Shown: positions 24,381 to 36,160 of the stretch, piece by piece
Position numbering within the stretch: position 1 is the stretch's first letter
How the letters are laid out: every line of letters starts with the position of its first letter
Assembly: GCA_023548195.1 (NCBI GenBank)
Contig: JAJHZJ010000808.1
Span: 6,378,389 to 6,442,388, forward strand
Reading direction: 5' to 3'
Source: Bettongia penicillata ogilbyi
Taxonomy: Eukaryota > Chordata > Mammalia > Diprotodontia > Potoroidae
Length of the DNA: 64,000 nt
Notes under the pieces: generated by a model
What the model was told of the DNA's origin: nothing
Seen by the model: only the letters and a program-made list of their open reading frames with translations
Database searches by the model: none
Made by a program: the position numbers and the translations under genes

Positions 24381-25060
24381 CAATTCGATGTATCAATTCG
24401 ATGATCTGCCTAGCCAGAACAATAGTATGATCTGGACAAGAGGAATTTTTCATTTCACTTGTTTCGTCTCATGTGGATAATTAGGGTGAAGTCCTTTGTG
24501 ATTAGGGATCTCATTGAAGAGACTCTACTCTCTTTCTGAGCTTGGTGAACTCAGCACAATGTCGTCTGCAACTATGAGTATCTAGAAGACTTCATTATCT
24601 ATAAGGAATCTTGCCATTTGGGCTCTGCATTAGACATCTTCCATGATAGTGGCAAACCTCTAGTGAGCTCGCATTTCTGTGTTTTGTACGTAGCTTGATA
24701 TTAAAAATGAGAGGGCTGTCAAACAATGTTAGCTCTGTTATTATATTTTTCAAAGAATGCTGTATGATTTTGACATATGCATGGGAGAAACCTTGAAAGC
24801 CTAAGGCAGCATTTTACTCTATCCAATAAATGGCTCCTTTTTAATAGTCAGCAAATAATAGGTACAATGGGATCTTGTATGGTCCCTATTTTTTTGTCAA
24901 TTATGCAACTGTAAAGATGGTCTGCTTAGAACATCACCGAGAAAACCCACTTGATCATGTTTCACATGTTCATCAAGGATATTCAATATAAACATGGAGA
25001 TTTTTCTCATAAAGTTTCAAAGGACAAGAGAAATCAGCTAACTGATCAATAATTACTGAT
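24000..25060 (-). pseudogene. RTE-type LINE reverse-transcriptase relic
   Basis: Translating the minus strand in all frames gives broken pieces of an RTE reverse transcriptase: a DEHVKHDQVGF-like block near 24950, a run ending KDFTLIIHMRRNK near 24480, then past a microsatellite ELDPKLSRKLGTGWLAFEEF (about 24220-24285) and MWADFCRFMERHGHQSH (about 23825-23870). The order matches the region around and after the F-A-D-D box of RTE proteins. Many stops and frameshifts are present. The (TG)n run at 24340-24377 grew inside it. The family differs from the RTE copies at 39300, 43887 and 55630. Confidence 0.65.
24340..24377. repeat. (TG)n microsatellite
   Basis: About 19 uninterrupted TG units inside the RTE relic, so likely length-polymorphic. 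Confidence 0.9.
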
Positions 25061-25539
25061 ATTTTGGTCACCTGGGGGGGCATTAATGAGTTCACTAAAT
25101 CACATAAAAATGAAACTGACTCACACTGCAAACAGAAAATAATCATTTTACACAGCAGTCACTTCATAATCGCATTTACATGTGTAGTCAGATAATCAAT
25201 TAGAAAAAAAAGGTTATAGAAGCTGAAAAATTAGGAGAAAGTAGAAACTGCATGACCTTACATCTCCAAGCAACTGTTTAAACAAGTTAGCAATAATGAA
25301 AAATAGGAAATGAGCAAAAGTAAAACCACAGAATATTATTTTTTCTCAGGGAATTTTATGTGACACAAAACAGATGCTACAGTAAGAAGGTTGAAACAGT
25401 CCAGAAACCACCTCAGCCCAAGAGCCTTTAGTATCTTTTGCCAGTGGAGAGACAAGGCAGTCAAACAACTTACCAAGGTGTACTACTAACCCATTCAGTA
25501 ACTATTCCAAATGAGGTGGGAAGGGAAAGAAGGAAAGGG

Positions 25540-25650
25540 AATAAGCATTTGTACAGTGCCTACTATGTGCCAGGCACTATTCTAAGCCCTTACACAAATA
25601 TAATCTCATTTGATAAAGGTGAAATGAACTTGCAGATCTTGATTTAAATG
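25540..25650. repeat. Short mammal-wide repeat fragment
   Basis: 'aagcatttgtacagtgcctactatgtgccaggcactattctaagccc' is the shared start block of the old repeats in this window, followed by 'aatataatctcatttgat'. Confidence 0.5.
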
Positions 25651-27599
25651 AGATCGAGCTAAGCCAAACCATCCTGAGAATGTATACCGAAGGAATTGGA
25701 AGATAATACACAGATGTGGAAAGAAGATATCTCAGTATTTCTAGAGCAATCTATTTAACAAGAGTAGTTGAATACTAACTGATGATTCCTACCACCTCAA
25801 CACATGATGTGGCAAGGGCAAATGAGAATACGAAGCTAGACCTGACCAGGTACATATGAAAGACACCTGTGCTCGAGAGAATATATTTTAAATGCATGCA
25901 AGGGACAGTTTTCATGTTCTCTAAGACAAAAAAAAATTGTTAAGGCACAAAAATGGTTATAAATCATTCTACCTGAAAAAAAAACATAGCCAAGAAGACA
26001 CTGGCAACTATGGACCCACTCTCATTTCCTTGTCTTTATAACATCTTTATGACAATGATCTATCTATATGTCAAGGGAAAATGAGAAGGGAACATGGAAA
26101 TATGAGAAGACAATAAGTAGTTTTTCATTTATTATTTTCAACAATAGGTCTCACCTTAATGGTTACACAAATGGTAGAAGGGTGTAGAGAATATATGATC
26201 TTACTATGGCCACTGTTTATTATGCTTCTATTTTTTTTAAAGCATTAGATCCACTAGAATAAAAAGCAGCCATATAGACTTTGATCAAATAAGGCATCTG
26301 ATCAATCCACACCTCAAAGTATCTTAGATAAGAGCTGCAGATGAAAAATGAGTTGGGCCCAGTATTGAGGAGAAGGGATAGAAGTGTAGTGGATTGTACT
26401 TCGGAAACCCAACAGTATTTTCAATGATCACAAATTGGTTACTCCTGCCAAGCTTATCTCTTTAACAATAATATCCTGCTAGTGTAATTATATGGCTATA
26501 ATAATGGAATGTCATGAACTCGGAGGGTCAAAATTATTAGCTATCTAAAGGTCGATGCAAAGATATATGGTGACTGTAAAGTGGATGTAGGATTTTACAT
26601 TTACACACATACACAGACACACAATCCCAGGTGAATGTAAAATGTTATGGATAAATACTACACTTAAGACCAAAGAATGACATTTTCTTTTGACATTTCC
26701 CTCTAGTTTCAACCCATATACCAAATTTCATTGGAATTACTTAAAAATTACAGAGGATGTGTCCCCTTTGATAACCTTTATTGACACAATTTCATTTACA
26801 AATCAGTGAACTCAACAACAAACTGAATTTAGGTTGCATCTTGACACCCTTTAACAATACACCAAATATGATCAAAACCAAATGATTTCAATAGAAACTT
26901 ATCATTAAATAACACAACAGATAAGCCAACAACACTGAATGTTGAATTTAAATAGACTTTCCTTTATTCAGTTACTTGTGCAAATAACTCAAGAATCTAA
27001 GAACTCTTCCTTTTAAATATTTATCATCCTTTAATTTTAAAAATGACATTGATTTTACAGGTAGAAATATAATACTTGAAAATCTCTAAAAATGACAGAG
27101 GCATTTTTATTCTGATCTGAAAGCTTCACACTGCTTACATATTAAAAAATAGGACAAGATGGCTATTTTGGGAGAGAAGTAATGTTTGTGAAATCTATTT
27201 AAAGGCTTTTTAATGTAATACAAATACAACAGGCATCAATAAATATCATAAAGTCACATGTAGTCCCATAAGGATCACAACAGTGGTTATACTACCTAAG
27301 TATTGGTCGTATGATATAAAACTCTGTAAGGGTATATGCATGTCTGGACTCTGCTCTAAGGAGCAAAGTTAAAAGGCAAAATTCTCAGCCAACAAAGCAC
27401 TTCCACAAAGACATATTTAATAAATGCACTTTGAGAAGCGGAATTATTTTAAAATGTCTTTAACACATTGAAGAGACTATGTATGGACCCTAATATGTAA
27501 ACACATGCTAGAAAACACTGTTAGATTTCCGAGCACTAATTTTGAAACAACTAGTGTCCCTAGAACCTGCACTTACAGGGAGACTATAGTTAGGTCAAA

Positions 27600-28630
27600 A
27601 CATCCCCACAATCCGTTCAATTAAAAGTTAATTTATTAAGGGACTAATACTATGATAGGCAACAGAGTTACAAGGACAAAACAGTGATTCCTGCCCTCAG
27701 AAAATGACCATTCTATTGGGAACAGGACTCCTTGGAACTACAGTACTAGATTTCCAACTTTCTACCATGTATTTTCCTCTCGGAGGCCCTCTTGGGGGAC
27801 ATCCCCCAGTTTTGGCTGGCATCTTTTCAAGCCTGGAGTAGTGGAACAGCCTGGTTGGCCTTTCAGGCTCTCCTCCAATTTCATCTTTCACAGAAATGCC
27901 CGAGTATTTGCCTAACTCACTACTTTGAGCACATCATTTCTTTACTCTGTATCCCTCTGTTTTGCAAACCTTTACCTATGTGAGTCATTATTCAAAAAAT
28001 CTTTATTAACATACCATTGCCTACAAAATAAGAGTTGAGATTTCTCATGCTAGCATAGAAGACATTACACAATCTGGTACTAACCTATTTTTCCAACCTT
28101 ACTTCTCACTGAGACTTTATATATTCATATTCTAACTAAACTAGAATACCAAATTAAACTAAATGCTCATTAAGTACCTACTATGTGCTAGGCTTACTTA
28201 CTAGCCCTCATAATCCTCCTGTCCCTCCTGCTTTCATGCCTCTGTCATACCTGTCATAGCTGAATGGATTCCCTCCCATCTCTATCTGTTAAAACCTCTC
28301 CCTCTTCAAGGCCTAACCAGTGTTCCCCTTGCTCCATGAAGCCTTCTCTGATTCTCCCTGGTGGAAATGATCTCTCCTTCCCCTATTTCTTCTAACACGT
28401 AGCCTTGATCTTACTTCTTCAGACTCATCACCTGATTCCCCCATCATCTCTCCATGTCCACTTTTATCAGATTCTAAGGAATTGAAGCCAAAATCTGACC
28501 TATTCTCCTACTTCATCAGAATGTGAGCTCCTTGGGAGTAGGGCTGTTTTTGCCCTTTTGGGGAGTGGGGGGGTATCCCTAGGGTTTAGCACAGCACCTG
28601 GGACAAAATAGGCACAATAAATGTTTTATT
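27600..28630 (+). repeat. L2 LINE 3' region plus repeat start block
   Basis: From about 27930 the sequence follows LINE-2 in sense: 'gccttctctgattctccc', 'tcagaatgtgagctccttgggagtagggctg' and 'gcacagcacctgggacaaaataggcac'. Fragments of the 'cctactatgtgc' start block sit at 27610-27725, 28165-28195 and 28620-28650. There is no open frame. Confidence 0.6.
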
Positions 28631-29065
28631 AAGCACCTACTATGTGCCAGGGACATGCAATAACAGCCCTTGCCCCCCAAAATTCTAAGGGAGTGGTGGA
28701 ATAGGATAGACGAGCTTCAGAGACCGTACTTGCCCCCAAGGAGCTTATAATCTAACGGTAAACCTAGAACATATCCCAGTTTCTTGGGATGTAATAGGAA
28801 GGCACTTAAATGTTTTCTGAACTGAATTTATTCAAATCCCAGGTAATTTACATTCTAATGTATCTTCTACAAAATGGATAATGAAATTAATACATAGGTA
28901 ATTAAGTATAGGCTATAATTAGGGAATTAGGGATTTGGCTCCCAGTATTATCTAGTATTACAACAACAAGGACATTCTTAATATATGAGGAGGAATTAGT
29001 TCTGGTAAGTCAACATTTCTTTTCTCCCTCTCCCTCTCTCTTTCTCTATTTCTTGCTTTCTTGCT

Positions 29066-29202
29066 TTTTTTTTAAGCAACTGGTGTTAAGTGACTTGCCC
29101 AGAGTCATACACCTACTAAGTATCAGAGCCCACATTTGAACCTAGGTACTCCTTGACTCCAGGGCTGGTGCTTTAGCCACTGGGCCCCTACCTGTACCCC
29201 CC
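29066..29202 (-). mobile_element. Marsupial SINE, antisense
   Basis: 'taagtgacttgcccagagtcatacacctac', then 'tgaacctaggtactccttgactccagggctggtgctttagccact', is the reverse complement of the SINE. A CT-rich run at 29020-29075 leads into its T-rich tail. Confidence 0.75.
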
Positions 29203-29819
29203 AACTAATTTCTCACGAGTAAATATGTTTTAAACAAATCTCTAGTAAGCCGCTATACAAGTCATGGTTTGTTTAAACATGGATTGTTTAAATCTTAATA
29301 TTACTCAAAGACCCTTTATAACAATAGCTTTGCTGTTTTTTTTAGCATATATTATGATGTAACTACTTAAAATATTTTCATTTCTAGGTATATAAATGTT
29401 TATAATGCTGATGTGTTGGAAAGATAGGACTGAAGACCCGTTGCTTTAATAATACCCTTTATATTTTCGTAACAATGAAAGTTATCTTCCCAAGCTGCTA
29501 ACATGCAATAAACTCAAAAGGAAAAAAAAAAAGACCTTCCTTTAAACAAACTATTTGAAAGATCACTCTGCTGCTGTGAAATAATACAATGACAAAATCG
29601 GAGATGGACTCTAGATTAGGAAACCTTTATGAATTTGCTTCTGTTGCCTCTGGTCTTTCCAAAGCAATGTTAAGTAAAAGAACTCAATTTCACTCTGGAG
29701 TCTCATGTATTGGTAAGGTGAAGTAATTTCTAACATGCACACTCATTCCTAACTTCTCTATTTGTGTAAATAGCACAATTAGGTGTCCCTGGGAGTTGAC
29801 TTTAATTCCCATTCTTCCT

Positions 29820-30058
29820 CAAGGCAGCTAGGTGGCACAGTGGAAAGAGCACCAGGCCTGCAGTCTGGAAGACCCAAGTTCAAATTCAGCCACAGTCTTA
29901 CTGGATATGTGACCCTGGGCAAGCCACTTAACCTATTTACCTCAGTTTCCCCAAATGTAAAATGAGAATAACAAAACCTATGTCACTGGGTGCTGTGAAA
30001 GTCAAAGGAGATGACATCTGCAAAGTGTTTAACCTAGTGCCTGGCATGTGGAAGGTAC
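29820..30058 (+). mobile_element. CORE-SINE (MIR-like 3' half)
   Basis: The head 'aaggcagctaggtggcacagtgg' and 'gaccctgggcaagccacttaacc' are followed by the MIR-like '(g)ggtgctgtgaaagtcaaaggagatgacatctgcaaagtg' and 'gcctggcatgtggaaggtac'. Its 3' end runs straight into the TA/CA microsatellite, which probably grew from the tail. Confidence 0.8.
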
Positions 30059-30118
<60 letters not shown>

Positions 30119-30157
30119 CACACATATATATACATATACATATATTTACATATATTA
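30059..30157. repeat. (TA)n(CA)n(TATA) compound microsatellite
   Basis: About 12 TA units, then about 12 CA units, then mixed TATACA. It directly follows a SINE tail. Confidence 0.9.
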
Positions 30158-30359
30158 TTTTAAATTTGCTCCCTCTTCACATGTACCACCAGAGCCAACC
30201 ATTTTCTTCCACATGTAGCCTCGCTACTCTCAAACTTCTACCCATTTTACTCCTGGACCACTACAAATGATTGGCCTTGACCTTTAAGAAGCATTTAAGG
30301 TGCGAAGAGGATTGTTCATTGCTGTTTTTTACACCTTGCTACAAGAAGGGTAATGAAAC

Positions 30360-30820
30360 ACCACATTTCACCACGTAATCATCACTAATTATACAACAAA
30401 CTTTTCCAAAAAGTGGGGTGTGACCATTATGTGAAGCTTTTTATTTTGAAATTTGTGCCAACATTATTTTAAAATCATTTACTACCAAACTGTCTCTGGT
30501 GCAAGATTAGGATGCATGGAATTCTCGTGAATATCCATTAAAAGTGAATACTGACAATGCACGTGCACAGAGAATTCTTGACTTGTACTATGAGAGATAA
30601 ATGCGTATCCATACGCGACTAGTGAATATACCGCTGCTGTTTATAATTTAGCTGGCAGGAACAGAATTATACCATGCAACAATTACATGAAGAAAAGTTA
30701 AAAACCAATTTTTGGATTGGAAAAATCTCCACAAGTAAACAGTGCGTGACAATTATGGAGTGAAATTTGGTACAGTTATTTCATGCTTTATATGTGCTTT
30801 ATGAGAGGCAACTATAAAAT
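30360..30820. other. Repeat-free, CpG-retaining stretch (unassigned)
   Basis: I recognise no repeat family here. Unlike its surroundings it keeps several CpGs (cacgtgcac, gcgtatccatacgcgactag, ataccgctgctg). It could be a conserved non-coding element or an ancient DNA element I do not recognise. Confidence 0.3.
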
Positions 30821-30824
30821 GCTG

Positions 30825-31055
30825 GACCTGGAGTCAAAAAGATCTTAGTTCAAATTTGGCTTCACACATGTACAAACTGTGTGGCGCTGAGCATGTCATT
30901 TAACATTTGCCTCAGTTTTCTCAACTGTCAAATGAGGATTATAATAATATATAGCTCACAGGGTTATTGTGAGGAACAAATGAGATAATTTGCAAAAGTG
31001 CTTAGAATAGTACGTGGCACACAGGAAGTGCTTAATAAATGCAGGCTCCTTTCCT
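30825..31055 (+). repeat. MIR element, near complete
   Basis: 'tgctggacctggagtca', 'gcctcagttttctcaactgtcaaatgagga', 'agctcacagggttattgtgaggaac' and 'gtacgtggcacacaggaagtgcttaataaatg' cover most of MIR in sense. Confidence 0.75.
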
Positions 31056-31859
31056 CTCCAGCCTCTTCCCCTTCTCTTTATCACTGAGAAACAGAAACAA
31101 TTTTGAATATGACCATGTTCAAACACAAAGGGTTGTTTATATTTCAGCACTATAACATTAAGCAGATACACATTACAGCTTCATTCAGTGTGTGTCTATT
31201 TTTGAATTTTCCTACATTTGGCACATGTATAATTTCATGTATACTTCACATTTGGCACATGTATAACTTTATGGCACATGTATAACTTCACAAACATTTT
31301 AGGAATGCTGGAACCCTATTTTAGTGTATGGCCAGAATCTTTTTAAAACTAAGGTAATTTCATAGACTTAACTGGATTTAAAGGGAGTTTAAGCAATGTA
31401 AATTAGTTGTATAAGGAAAACTACCTCAATGGCACATTAGAATATAAGAATACAATACTGTAGTCATTAAATATTAAAACCAGATTTCCCAGGAATCAGG
31501 GTATTTAAAAACAGAACACATTAATCTGGATGGCTTAAAGAATATTCCTTTTTGAAAGCATGGAGTGGTTTGTATAACTTCTTATTGGTATAATGAAATG
31601 TGATATTTTTGACATCTTTGGCTATAAACTTCTATTCTGAAACACTGCTCCCTTGGATTGCATAACATTATACTATCCATTGTGTGACAGGCATCACAGT
31701 AGAAAGAAAATTGGTTTTCAAGTTAGGATTCTCAAATCTATCACTATGTCAACTTGGTCACATAGCCTTTTCCCGGACCCATTTCTTTCTCATGTTGGGG
31801 GTTAGTTGATCTTTAAGGTTCTTTCAAGGCCTGAAATGCTTTATTCTTCTAACCTTATA

Positions 31860-32262
31860 CTTTACTCCCCACCACAGACTCTTTGATATGTGACACTTGT
31901 CTCCTGGCCCTTCCACAAACAAGAGAGGCCACTTCTTGATTCTAGGCATTTTCTCTGGCTGTTCCCCATGTCTAGAAAACTCTCCCTCCTCAATTCTCCC
32001 TCCATGGCTTCCTTCAAGTCCCAAATAAAATCCCATCTTCTGCAGGAAGACATTCCCAACCCTTTTGAGTTCTAGTGCTTTCCCTCTGTTAGTTAACTTT
32101 CTATTTATCCTATATTAAGTTTATTTTTATTTAATTGTATGTGGTCTTTCCCATTAGATTGTAAGTTCCTTGAGGTCAGGGACTGTATATTACCTTTTCT
32201 TTATAACTCTAGCTCTTAGCTTAGTGTCTGGTGCTTAATAAATGTTTATGGATTAATTGATA
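31860..32262 (+). repeat. L2 LINE 3' end
   Basis: 'ctccatggcttccttcaagtccc' through 'attgtaagttccttgaggtcagggactg' to 'gtgtctggtgcttaataaatgttta' is a good L2 3' end. Confidence 0.7.
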
Positions 32263-33379
32263 TTATTCTTTTCTAAGACTCTCCAATACCTTATGAGCTA
32301 TCTTCTCATATTCCTTTCTTCATTCTATCCTACTTTAGTCTTCTACCTTATTCTCCCTTTCCCCTAGACTCTCTCTGCTCAAACAGCTCATCTATATTAA
32401 TGGTTTTAACTGTTTTCTTTATGTTCATGATTTTCAGATCTCTGATTCTGGTTCTATATTCCCACAGGCCTTCAGAACATTACCAATAACCTAAACCTAA
32501 AAATCTGAAAGTCCAGGTTCCCTATATCTGATAATAACACCATGCTTAAAATGTTGAAATCATCTTTGTGTAAGACAAGGAAAAGACGATGAGTCAATCT
32601 GTTTCAAACTGTCATTATTTCCTTCATAAAGTTTCTCTCCCTCTTTCTCCATACCCACTGTCACTATTCTCAGTCTGCACATTATCTCCCATGCCTGAAC
32701 CTCTGGAATGACTTCCAAACTACTCCAATCTTCATGTCAGCTGGCCATCTACCAGGAAAAAAACCAGAGCTTACCTGGGCATCTTACCATGTGCCCCTCT
32801 TTTCCACAAGGAGAAAAACCACCCTCCTAATCTGATCTCCAGAGACAACAGCACCTTCCCCTCAATTAAATCCATTTATTTTTTGAACTTCACTCTGTAA
32901 GTCACAAACTTATCTAACCCACTTACCTAACTGGCCCCAGACCATGCTTCCAATCCTATATGGCTCTTTCATATTCAGTGTGGTTCACAGATACTGATGA
33001 TTAAACTGGTGCTAGAAGGTTCACTATAACATTTTGTAGGTCTTTATCTGACACTTTGGTACTGAACAATAAATAACTCAAGAGTGACTCAATAAATAAG
33101 AACTAAACTGAAGTACACTAATTAGTGAATTAGTGACATTATTATTATCCTTTCCATCTCTGTGAGCCTGTACTGAAATTTTACCTCCTCCAATTCTGCA
33201 GACATGGCTTTTATGTTCATAGCATTTTCTGGTCTCTTTCTCAGCTTCTTCTTCCCTTATATAGATTACCTAGCAGTTCATGTTACTGGAATCAATACTC
33301 TTCCAACCTTATCACTTATCTTTCCTGTACCATTCTAGATCCAACTGCTAAGCATAGAGCCCAATAAGATCAAAGATAA

Positions 33380-33960
33380 AAAAGAAAGGACTTGTATATA
33401 CCAAAATATTTATTAGCAACACTTTGTGTAGCATCAAAGAATTGGGGGGAAAAAGAGTAGCTGACTGGAAAATAGCTAACCAAGTTTTATTATGTGAGTA
33501 TAATAGAGTATTACGACATTACTCTATTATATATTACTGTAAAAAATTATAAATATAAAAAGTATAGATTAGCATGGGAAAACTTATATGAACTGATACA
33601 AACTCAAATAAGCAGAACCAAGAAAATACCATATAAGAAGACTATATTATAAATGCAAGAAATAATAACAACAAATTTATCAAACTTGAATGTGATGAAA
33701 TTATAGTAACTAAGAGTGTCTTCAAAAAACACCTAAGACAAAGTACCTCCTCCTAGATTCTTTGGCAAAGTAGGGAATTATGGATAAAGAACACTGCATA
33801 TTTTTTTCAATGTGTCACTGATTTTGCTTAACTTCTCTTTTTTATTCATCGTAACAAGGGATGGCTGTCTAAGAAGGAGAAGAAATGAATACTGAGGAAA
33901 TGCAGGTCTTGTTAAAAAAAAAATCAGTATAATCTTGTATTATAAAAATCCTGATTCTCT
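33380..33960 (+). mobile_element. L1 3' UTR, sense
   Basis: 'aaatatttattagcaacactttgtgtagcatcaaagaattgg', 'gggaaaacttatatgaactgatacaaa' and 'agcagaaccaagaaaatacc' are the marsupial L1 3' UTR in order. The same text appears in reverse at 45600-45830. Confidence 0.65.
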
Positions 33961-34214
33961 CTTTTGTGATCTGAAAAACACTTCAAGAAATGTATAGAAA
34001 GGATGTTATAAACCTAAGAAGGAAAACACATTTTTAAAAATTGTGCTTTAGGAGAAGGGTTTCTATAATATTTAATGTAACTAGACTGTAAATTCAGAAA
34101 TACAATGTTCTAATAAAATGCTATTAGCTAGAAGTATCTTGAGTGAACATATGACATGGAACTAGGAACATGAGCTCCAACTCCTGACCTCTCTTATCTA
34201 TCAATCAGTTCCCC

Positions 34215-34440
34215 TTTAGGAGATATATTGTGGTCAAAAGAAACCTAGATTTAGCATTAAAAGTCCTAGGAGGGTCTGAAACCCAGCTCTGATATTTACT
34301 GGTTAGCTGTGTAATAGGGACCAAGTCACTCCATACATATCCGAGTCTCATGCTCCTCACCGTAAAATGTGGGTAACAATATCTGCACTAACGACCAGGA
34401 GATTTTTGTAAAGATTGCTCTTTTAAAGTACTATATACAT
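34215..34440 (+). repeat. MIR fragment
   Basis: 'gaaacccagctctgatatttactggttagctgtgtaa' and 'tgtgggtaacaatatctgc' match MIR in sense. It is diverged. Confidence 0.45.
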
Positions 34441-34640
34441 GTGTTATCTATTTCCTACTATTTGTTTTGACCACTTCATCTTTTACAATCCCTTCACCCT
34501 AAAAAATAAAAATTAACAGCATCAAAAATTTATCTATCTGCATTCTGCCCTGTGATTGGACACACAAAAATCTGAGTCTGTCACATCTTGAAGAAAAATT
34601 CGGGTATACATAAAGCTAGGTTTTGCTAGAAAGACAAGGG

Positions 34641-34940
34641 ACATATATCGATATATACACACATAATATACATGCATATATGTATATATACACATATATA
34701 TACAGATACGCACACATCCATGTATATACACACATATATACATGCATATATACACACATATTCATGTTTATACACATATATACATGCATGTATAGACATA
34801 TTCATGTATATACACACATATATAAATATATACATGCATATATAGACATATTCATGTTTATACACATATATAAATACATACATGTATACACACGCATATA
34901 TATGTCCGTATACACACATACACACACATACACATGTACA
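34641..34940. repeat. TATACACA/CATGCATA degenerate array next to the CpG island
   Basis: About 300 bp of alternating purine-pyrimidine sequence built from 'catatatacatgcatatatacacacatattcatg(t)' type units of roughly 30-50 bp. It leaves spurious open frames rich in Tyr, Ile and His on both strands; these are not genes. It ends about 35 bp before the GC-rich island begins. Confidence 0.85.
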
Positions 34941-35648
34941 CGGATCTCCTGTTGCTCAATGCTAACAAGTGCGGATGGTTAAAACTCCACAGCTGGCCCG
35001 CTCAGGGAGAAAGGTGCACAGGCACTTCCCTCTGACAGGAGTGACAGGTAAGCAGGCCCGAGTTTCGGTGTCGGGGAAAGGTAAAACACCCATCCGGAAG
35101 GACCAGCACGGAGCAGCCCGCGGTCCTCCCACAACAAAGCCCAGCAGCAGCCGCTTCCTCCCGGGCTCGCAGCCGGCCGCGGCCGCCGAACGCTCGTGGG
35201 GGCTGAGGGGTCTGCGGCCTCCAGGCTCTCTAGTCCCGGGAGACACCGTGCACGTGGGGGCTTTGGGCCTGGGGCCAAGCTGGGCAGGAGACGGCTCTCG
35301 CCTAGGATAACCAGGAGGGGACGGGTCCATGGCCAAGGCAAACCCCGAAAGAAAAGGGAGATGGGCAGGGGAGAAGGCGCGGTCGGTGCCTCCGGCCGGG
35401 AGGAGGGCACGGAAGAGGATGGGCAGGGGGAACAGAGGAGATGGGGCGAGGATTGGGCGCTGGGGGAGAGGGGAGGGGAGGACAGCGGGGGAGCGGGAGC
35501 GGAGCGGGGCTTTACAGGGCGCAGCGGCACCTTCCCTCCACACCCCCACCCCGGCCGTCCCCAGCCGGCCCCGCAGCCCCCGCCCAGGCTGCTCCGGGAG
35601 GCATCCGCAGCCTCCTCCGCCCCCCGGCCGGCCCCGCGCCGCGGCGGC

Positions 35649-35654
35649 ACTCAC
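35649..35654 (-). other. ATP8A1: Splice donor of ATP8A1 exon 1
   Basis: On the minus strand the exon ends GAGG and the intron starts GTGAGT, a consensus U2-type donor. It leaves the reading frame in phase 1, with the Gly codon split after its first base. Confidence 0.9.
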
Positions 35655-35703
35655 CCTCGGCCCGGGAGCGGATCTCGGACACCGTCCTCCGCATGGTCGG
35701 CAT
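35655..35703 (-). CDS. ATP8A1: ATP8A1 coding exon 1 (N-terminus of phospholipid flippase)
   Basis: The minus strand encodes MPTMRRTVSEIRSRAE plus the first base of a Gly codon. I recognise this as the conserved start of ATP8A1, a P4-ATPase. It flips phosphatidylserine and phosphatidylethanolamine to the cytosolic leaflet of Golgi, endosome and plasma membranes, together with the CDC50-type partner TMEM30A. Only the cytosolic N-terminal tip is encoded here; all membrane and catalytic domains lie in exons beyond the left edge. The paralogue ATP8A2 starts differently. The first ATG has G at -3 and C at +4. A second in-frame ATG at codon 4 has the stronger ACCATG context. The exon sits inside a CpG island and is followed by a GTGAGT donor, so gene, strand and frame agree. 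Transcript start and exon 2 are not shown by this sequence. Confidence 0.93.
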
Positions 35704-36160
35704 CGCGCGGACTCCCGCCGCCGCAGGGGGCCCCAGGCCCGGGGAGCGCTCCTCCTTCCTCTCCTGCGCTGGAGCTCTGCACCTGTCACCGCCGGAGGCC
35801 GCCGCCTCCGCTGCTAGCCCGGGACCTCGGGGCGCCGCGCCGCCTCCTTCGCGCGCCTCCCCGGCTCGGAGCGGCCCCCGCGAGCCCGCGCCGCCCGGGC
35901 GCTCCCGCCGCGGCTTTGGCGAGGGAAGGCGGAGGCGCCTCCGCCAGCCGACCCGAGCGGGCGCTGCAGCCCCGCGGCACCGGCGGGCTCCGGAGCCCAG
36001 CGCCTCCGCCTCGCGCTAAGGCTGCAGCAGCCCGAAGGAGAGGGAGGGGTGAGGGGCGGCCCCGGCCCCGACGGCGCCGCTGCCGGCTCGGCCCGGCCGC
36101 CCAGGGCGCCGCCCACCCTCGGCGGACCGTACCACGCTTCGCGGGCGGGGGGAGGTAGAG
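35704..36160 (-). promoter_or_regulatory. ATP8A1: ATP8A1 5' UTR and core promoter region
   Basis: This is the GC-rich DNA just upstream of the start codon. There is no TATA box at a sensible distance, which fits a CpG-island promoter with dispersed starts. A GGGCGGGG Sp1-type box lies at 36143-36150. I cannot place the transcription start from sequence alone, so the 5' UTR boundary is open. Confidence 0.65.
36143..36150. promoter_or_regulatory. GC box (Sp1-type)
   Basis: GGGCGGGG about 440 bp upstream of the ATP8A1 start codon. Confidence 0.5.

Larger units (their letters stand above)
1..35654 (-). other. ATP8A1: ATP8A1 intron 1 (5' part, runs off the left edge)
   Basis: Everything left of the exon 1 donor lies inside the first intron if exon 1 is used as in other mammals. 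I looked for exon 2 on the minus strand (it should encode a YEKTDD-type continuation followed by an IFINQPQ motif) and saw no match, so the intron is longer than 35.6 kb here. Its content is almost all repeats, listed separately. Stretches where I recognise nothing convincing: about 1-1430, 4440-4950, 6010-6480, 7430-8940, 9890-10360, 10450-11230, 11980-12880, 13600-14220, 22870-24000, 25650-27600 and 32270-33370. Confidence 0.85.

Noticed and set aside
24192..24383. 63-codon minus-strand frame starting with a His-Thr repeat
   Set aside because: The start is the (TG)n microsatellite and the rest is part of the RTE relic already listed.
33560..33580. 'gattagcatggg', reminiscent of U6 snRNA
   Set aside because: No other U6 landmarks nearby; the segment is L1 3' UTR.
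34623..34982. 119-codon frame rich in Tyr, Ile and His
   Set aside because: It is the translation of the TATACACA array, and similar frames occur on the other strand.
35196..36158. 320-codon open frame on the plus strand (and several 100-275 codon frames on both strands) in 34960-36830
   Set aside because: These come from a lack of stop codons in G+C-rich DNA. Translations are low-complexity Pro/Arg/Ala/Gly with no recognisable domain, and the overlapping ATP8A1 exon explains the island.
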